DNA from: Kiritimatiellia bacterium
GTDB taxonomy: Bacteria > Verrucomicrobiota > Kiritimatiellia > RFP12 > DVOR01
Assembly: GCA_017548245.1 (NCBI GenBank)
Contig: JAFYMU010000209.1
Location: 1 to 6,605, forward strand
Reading direction: 5' to 3'
Length of the DNA stretch: 6,605 nucleotides
Shown here: positions 5,316-6,605 of the stretch, one piece after another
Layout: every line of letters begins with the position of its first letter
Position numbering within the stretch: position 1 is the stretch's first letter
Notes under the pieces: generated by a model
Database searches by the model: none
Seen by the model: only the letters and a program-made list of their open reading frames with translations
Told to the model about the DNA's origin: nothing
Made by a program: the position numbers and the translations under genes

Positions 5316-6605
5316 TTAGACCTTGCCCTGTGCCACGGCAGCCAAGAGACCACCGGCAAGAAGCAGCGTTTTCTGACGGTCAGACAATTCAGTCGTCACG
5401 TCGAATGTGTTGTTGTTAGTAAGATTCTTTACGGTTGCGCGGCCATCGCCTTCAATTGCGGCCTGCAAACCTTCAATAACGAGTTCATCACCCTGTGCCA
5501 CGCGATCATAGTCTTCCGGATTGGCGAAGACGAAGGGCACGATGCCGAAGTTGATGAGGTTTGCGCGATGGATGCGTTCGATACTCTTTGCAATCACCGC
5601 ACGCACGCCGAGATACATGGGGCAAAGGGCGGCGTGTTCACGCGACGAACCCTGACCGTAGCTTTCGCCAGCCACGATGACATTGGCCTTGCCCGCGTTG
5701 CGATTAGCCGTTGCGGCAGCATAGAAATTGGGATCGGTGTGTTCAAAGACGTACTTGGCGTACTCCGGCACATTCGAACGATACTTCAAACGTGCACCTG
5801 CGGGCATAATGTGGTCGGTGGTAATCTTGTCTTCCACCTTAATGGTCGCCACGCCACGGAGCGTTTCATCCAAGGGCTTACCCGGCGGCACTTCGCCGAT
5901 ATTGGGGCCACGCTTAATCTGCGTTTCAGGCACCCCCTGCCCTGCCGTTTCACGATAGAGGAACATGCCATCATCGATGGTGAAGGCGGTCGGCATCGGC
6001 ACACCCGGCACATCCAACTGACGCGCATCAGCAAAAGCGCCCGTCAACGCCGAAGCGGCGGCCGTTTCAGGCGAGACCAAGTAGACCTTGGCCGACTGCG
6101 TACCCGAACGACCTTCAAAGTTACGATTGCTCGTACGCAAGCAGACCGCATTCGTCGAGGGGCTCATGTGCGCGCCAATGCAGAACCCGCAGGCATTTTC
6201 AAGGATACGGCAACCCGCCGCAATCAAATCGCCCAACAAGCCCTCGTCAGCGAGCATGCGCACCACCTGCTTCGAACCGCAAGCAATGCCCACTTCCACA
6301 TCAGGATGCACCTGCTTGCCCTTCAAGAGCAACGCCACCGTCTTGATATCACGATAAGAGGAGTTCGTGCAAGAACCAATCATGATCTGATGCACCTTCT
6401 CACCCACGTGCTGCGCCACGGTCTCAATGTTACCAGGGTTGTGCGGTGCAGCGGCGAGGGGTTCGAGCGCGGAGAGATCGAGTTCCCACGTTTCGTCATA
6501 GGCCTCTTCGTCGGCAACCAATTCCACCCAATCTTCACCACGACCCTGCGCTTCCAAGAAGGCCTTCGTCACAGCGTCAGAGGGGAAGACCGAGGTCGTC
6601 ACACC
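5316..6605 (-). CDS. acn: Aconitate hydratase, C-terminal 429 residues (start outside window)
   Basis: This iron-sulphur enzyme interconverts citrate and isocitrate via cis-aconitate in the TCA cycle, in the cytoplasm. The visible fragment, numbered from the first in-frame codon (GGT at 6605), has the three [4Fe-4S] cluster cysteines: Cys79 in IGSCTNSSY, and Cys139 and Cys142 in NACGFCIG. Next come NRNFEGRSGT at 160-169 and YLVSPETAAASALTG, typical of the cluster-binding domains. The mobile swivel domain follows, with DKITTDHIMPAG at 259-270, RNAG at 302-305 and GESYGQGSSREH at 313-324, which contains the active-site Ser-Arg region. The order of domains and the DHIMPAG/GESYGQGSSREH forms fit the mitochondrial/short bacterial type rather than AcnA/IRP or AcnB. 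The TAA at 5318-5316 is followed directly by AGGAG for the next gene, 14 nt downstream, so this is the first visible gene of the probable operon. Homoaconitase or isopropylmalate isomerase are less likely because both enzyme halves appear fused in one chain. Confidence 0.95.
   Translation of the reverse strand, partial: GVTTSVFPSDAVTKAFLEAQGRGEDWVELVADEEAYDETWELDLSALEPLAAAPHNPGNIETVAQHVGEKVHQIMIGSCTNSSYRDIKTVALLLKGKQVHPDVEVGIACGSKQVVRMLADEGLLGDLIAAGCRILENACGFCIGAHMSPSTNAVCLRTSNRNFEGRSGTQSAKVYLVSPETAAASALTGAFADARQLDVPGVPMPTAFTIDDGMFLYRETAGQGVPETQIKRGPNIGEVPPGKPLDETLRGVATIKVEDKITTDHIMPAGARLKYRSNVPEYAKYVFEHTDPNFYAAATANRNAGKANVIVAGESYGQGSSREHAALCPMYLGVRAVIAKSIERIHRANLINFGIVPFVFANPEDYDRVAQGDELVIEGLQAAIEGDGRATVKNLTNNNTFDVTTELSDRQKTLLLAGGLLAAVAQGKV

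Noticed and set aside
956..5318. Reassignment of TAA to an amino acid (genetic code variant)
   Set aside because: aroC, lpxD, the zinc-finger gene and the aconitase all end at TAA exactly at normal protein ends with new ribosome binding sites beside them, so TAA is a normal stop here.
4300..5319. Long + strand open frame (339 codons) opposite the zinc-finger gene
   Set aside because: It is antisense to a gene with a zinc-finger motif, good ribosome binding site and tight operon spacing. Its translation shows no domain and arises from GC-rich third positions.

Overview
The window reads as part of the chromosome of a Gram-negative bacterium. It carries lpxD (lipid A biosynthesis), GC content looks to be in the mid-50s by eye, and spacing between genes is short. 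All supported genes lie on the minus strand, so transcription runs from high to low coordinates. The phylum is inferred and unproven. An aconitase of the short bacterial type, a lone lpxD, a long-form chorismate synthase and an Arg-rich C2H2-finger protein together would fit the Verrucomicrobiota/Kiritimatiellota/Lentisphaerota group, but nothing here settles it.

Layout in transcription order. (1) 6605-5316 is the C-terminal part of an aconitate hydratase, whose start lies outside the window. (2) 5301-3709 encodes a 530-residue protein I do not recognise. It has an Arg-rich disordered N-terminus, a clear C2H2 zinc finger followed by a second Cys/His cluster, a possible winged helix and an acidic Ala/Pro/Glu tail. 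(3) 3695-2658 is lpxD. (4) 2654-2532 is a 40-codon small open reading frame for a predicted single-pass membrane peptide, packed between lpxD and aroC. (5) 2519-1359 is aroC, followed by a strong intrinsic terminator at 1328-1293. Gaps from the aconitase to aroC are only 3-14 nt and ribosome binding sites sit at or just after the preceding stops, so these five genes look like one transcription unit. (6) 1276-479 is a TatD-family metal-dependent hydrolase interrupted by one in-frame TAA at codon 107. All metal ligands are intact on both sides of the stop. (7) After a 139-bp gap with a good sigma70-type promoter (407-379), the N-terminal 113 codons of phosphate acetyltransferase (pta) run off the low end of the window.

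The genes combine central metabolism (aconitase in the TCA cycle, Pta for acetyl-CoA/acetyl phosphate), aromatic amino acid precursor synthesis (AroC) and outer membrane lipid A synthesis (LpxD). They do not form one pathway. The probable operon looks like a growth-linked housekeeping cluster into which the zinc-finger protein and the small membrane peptide are embedded. The items most worth following up are the small membrane ORF, the zinc-finger protein and the nonsense-interrupted tatD. I saw no tRNA, rRNA, CRISPR array, insertion sequence or phage gene.
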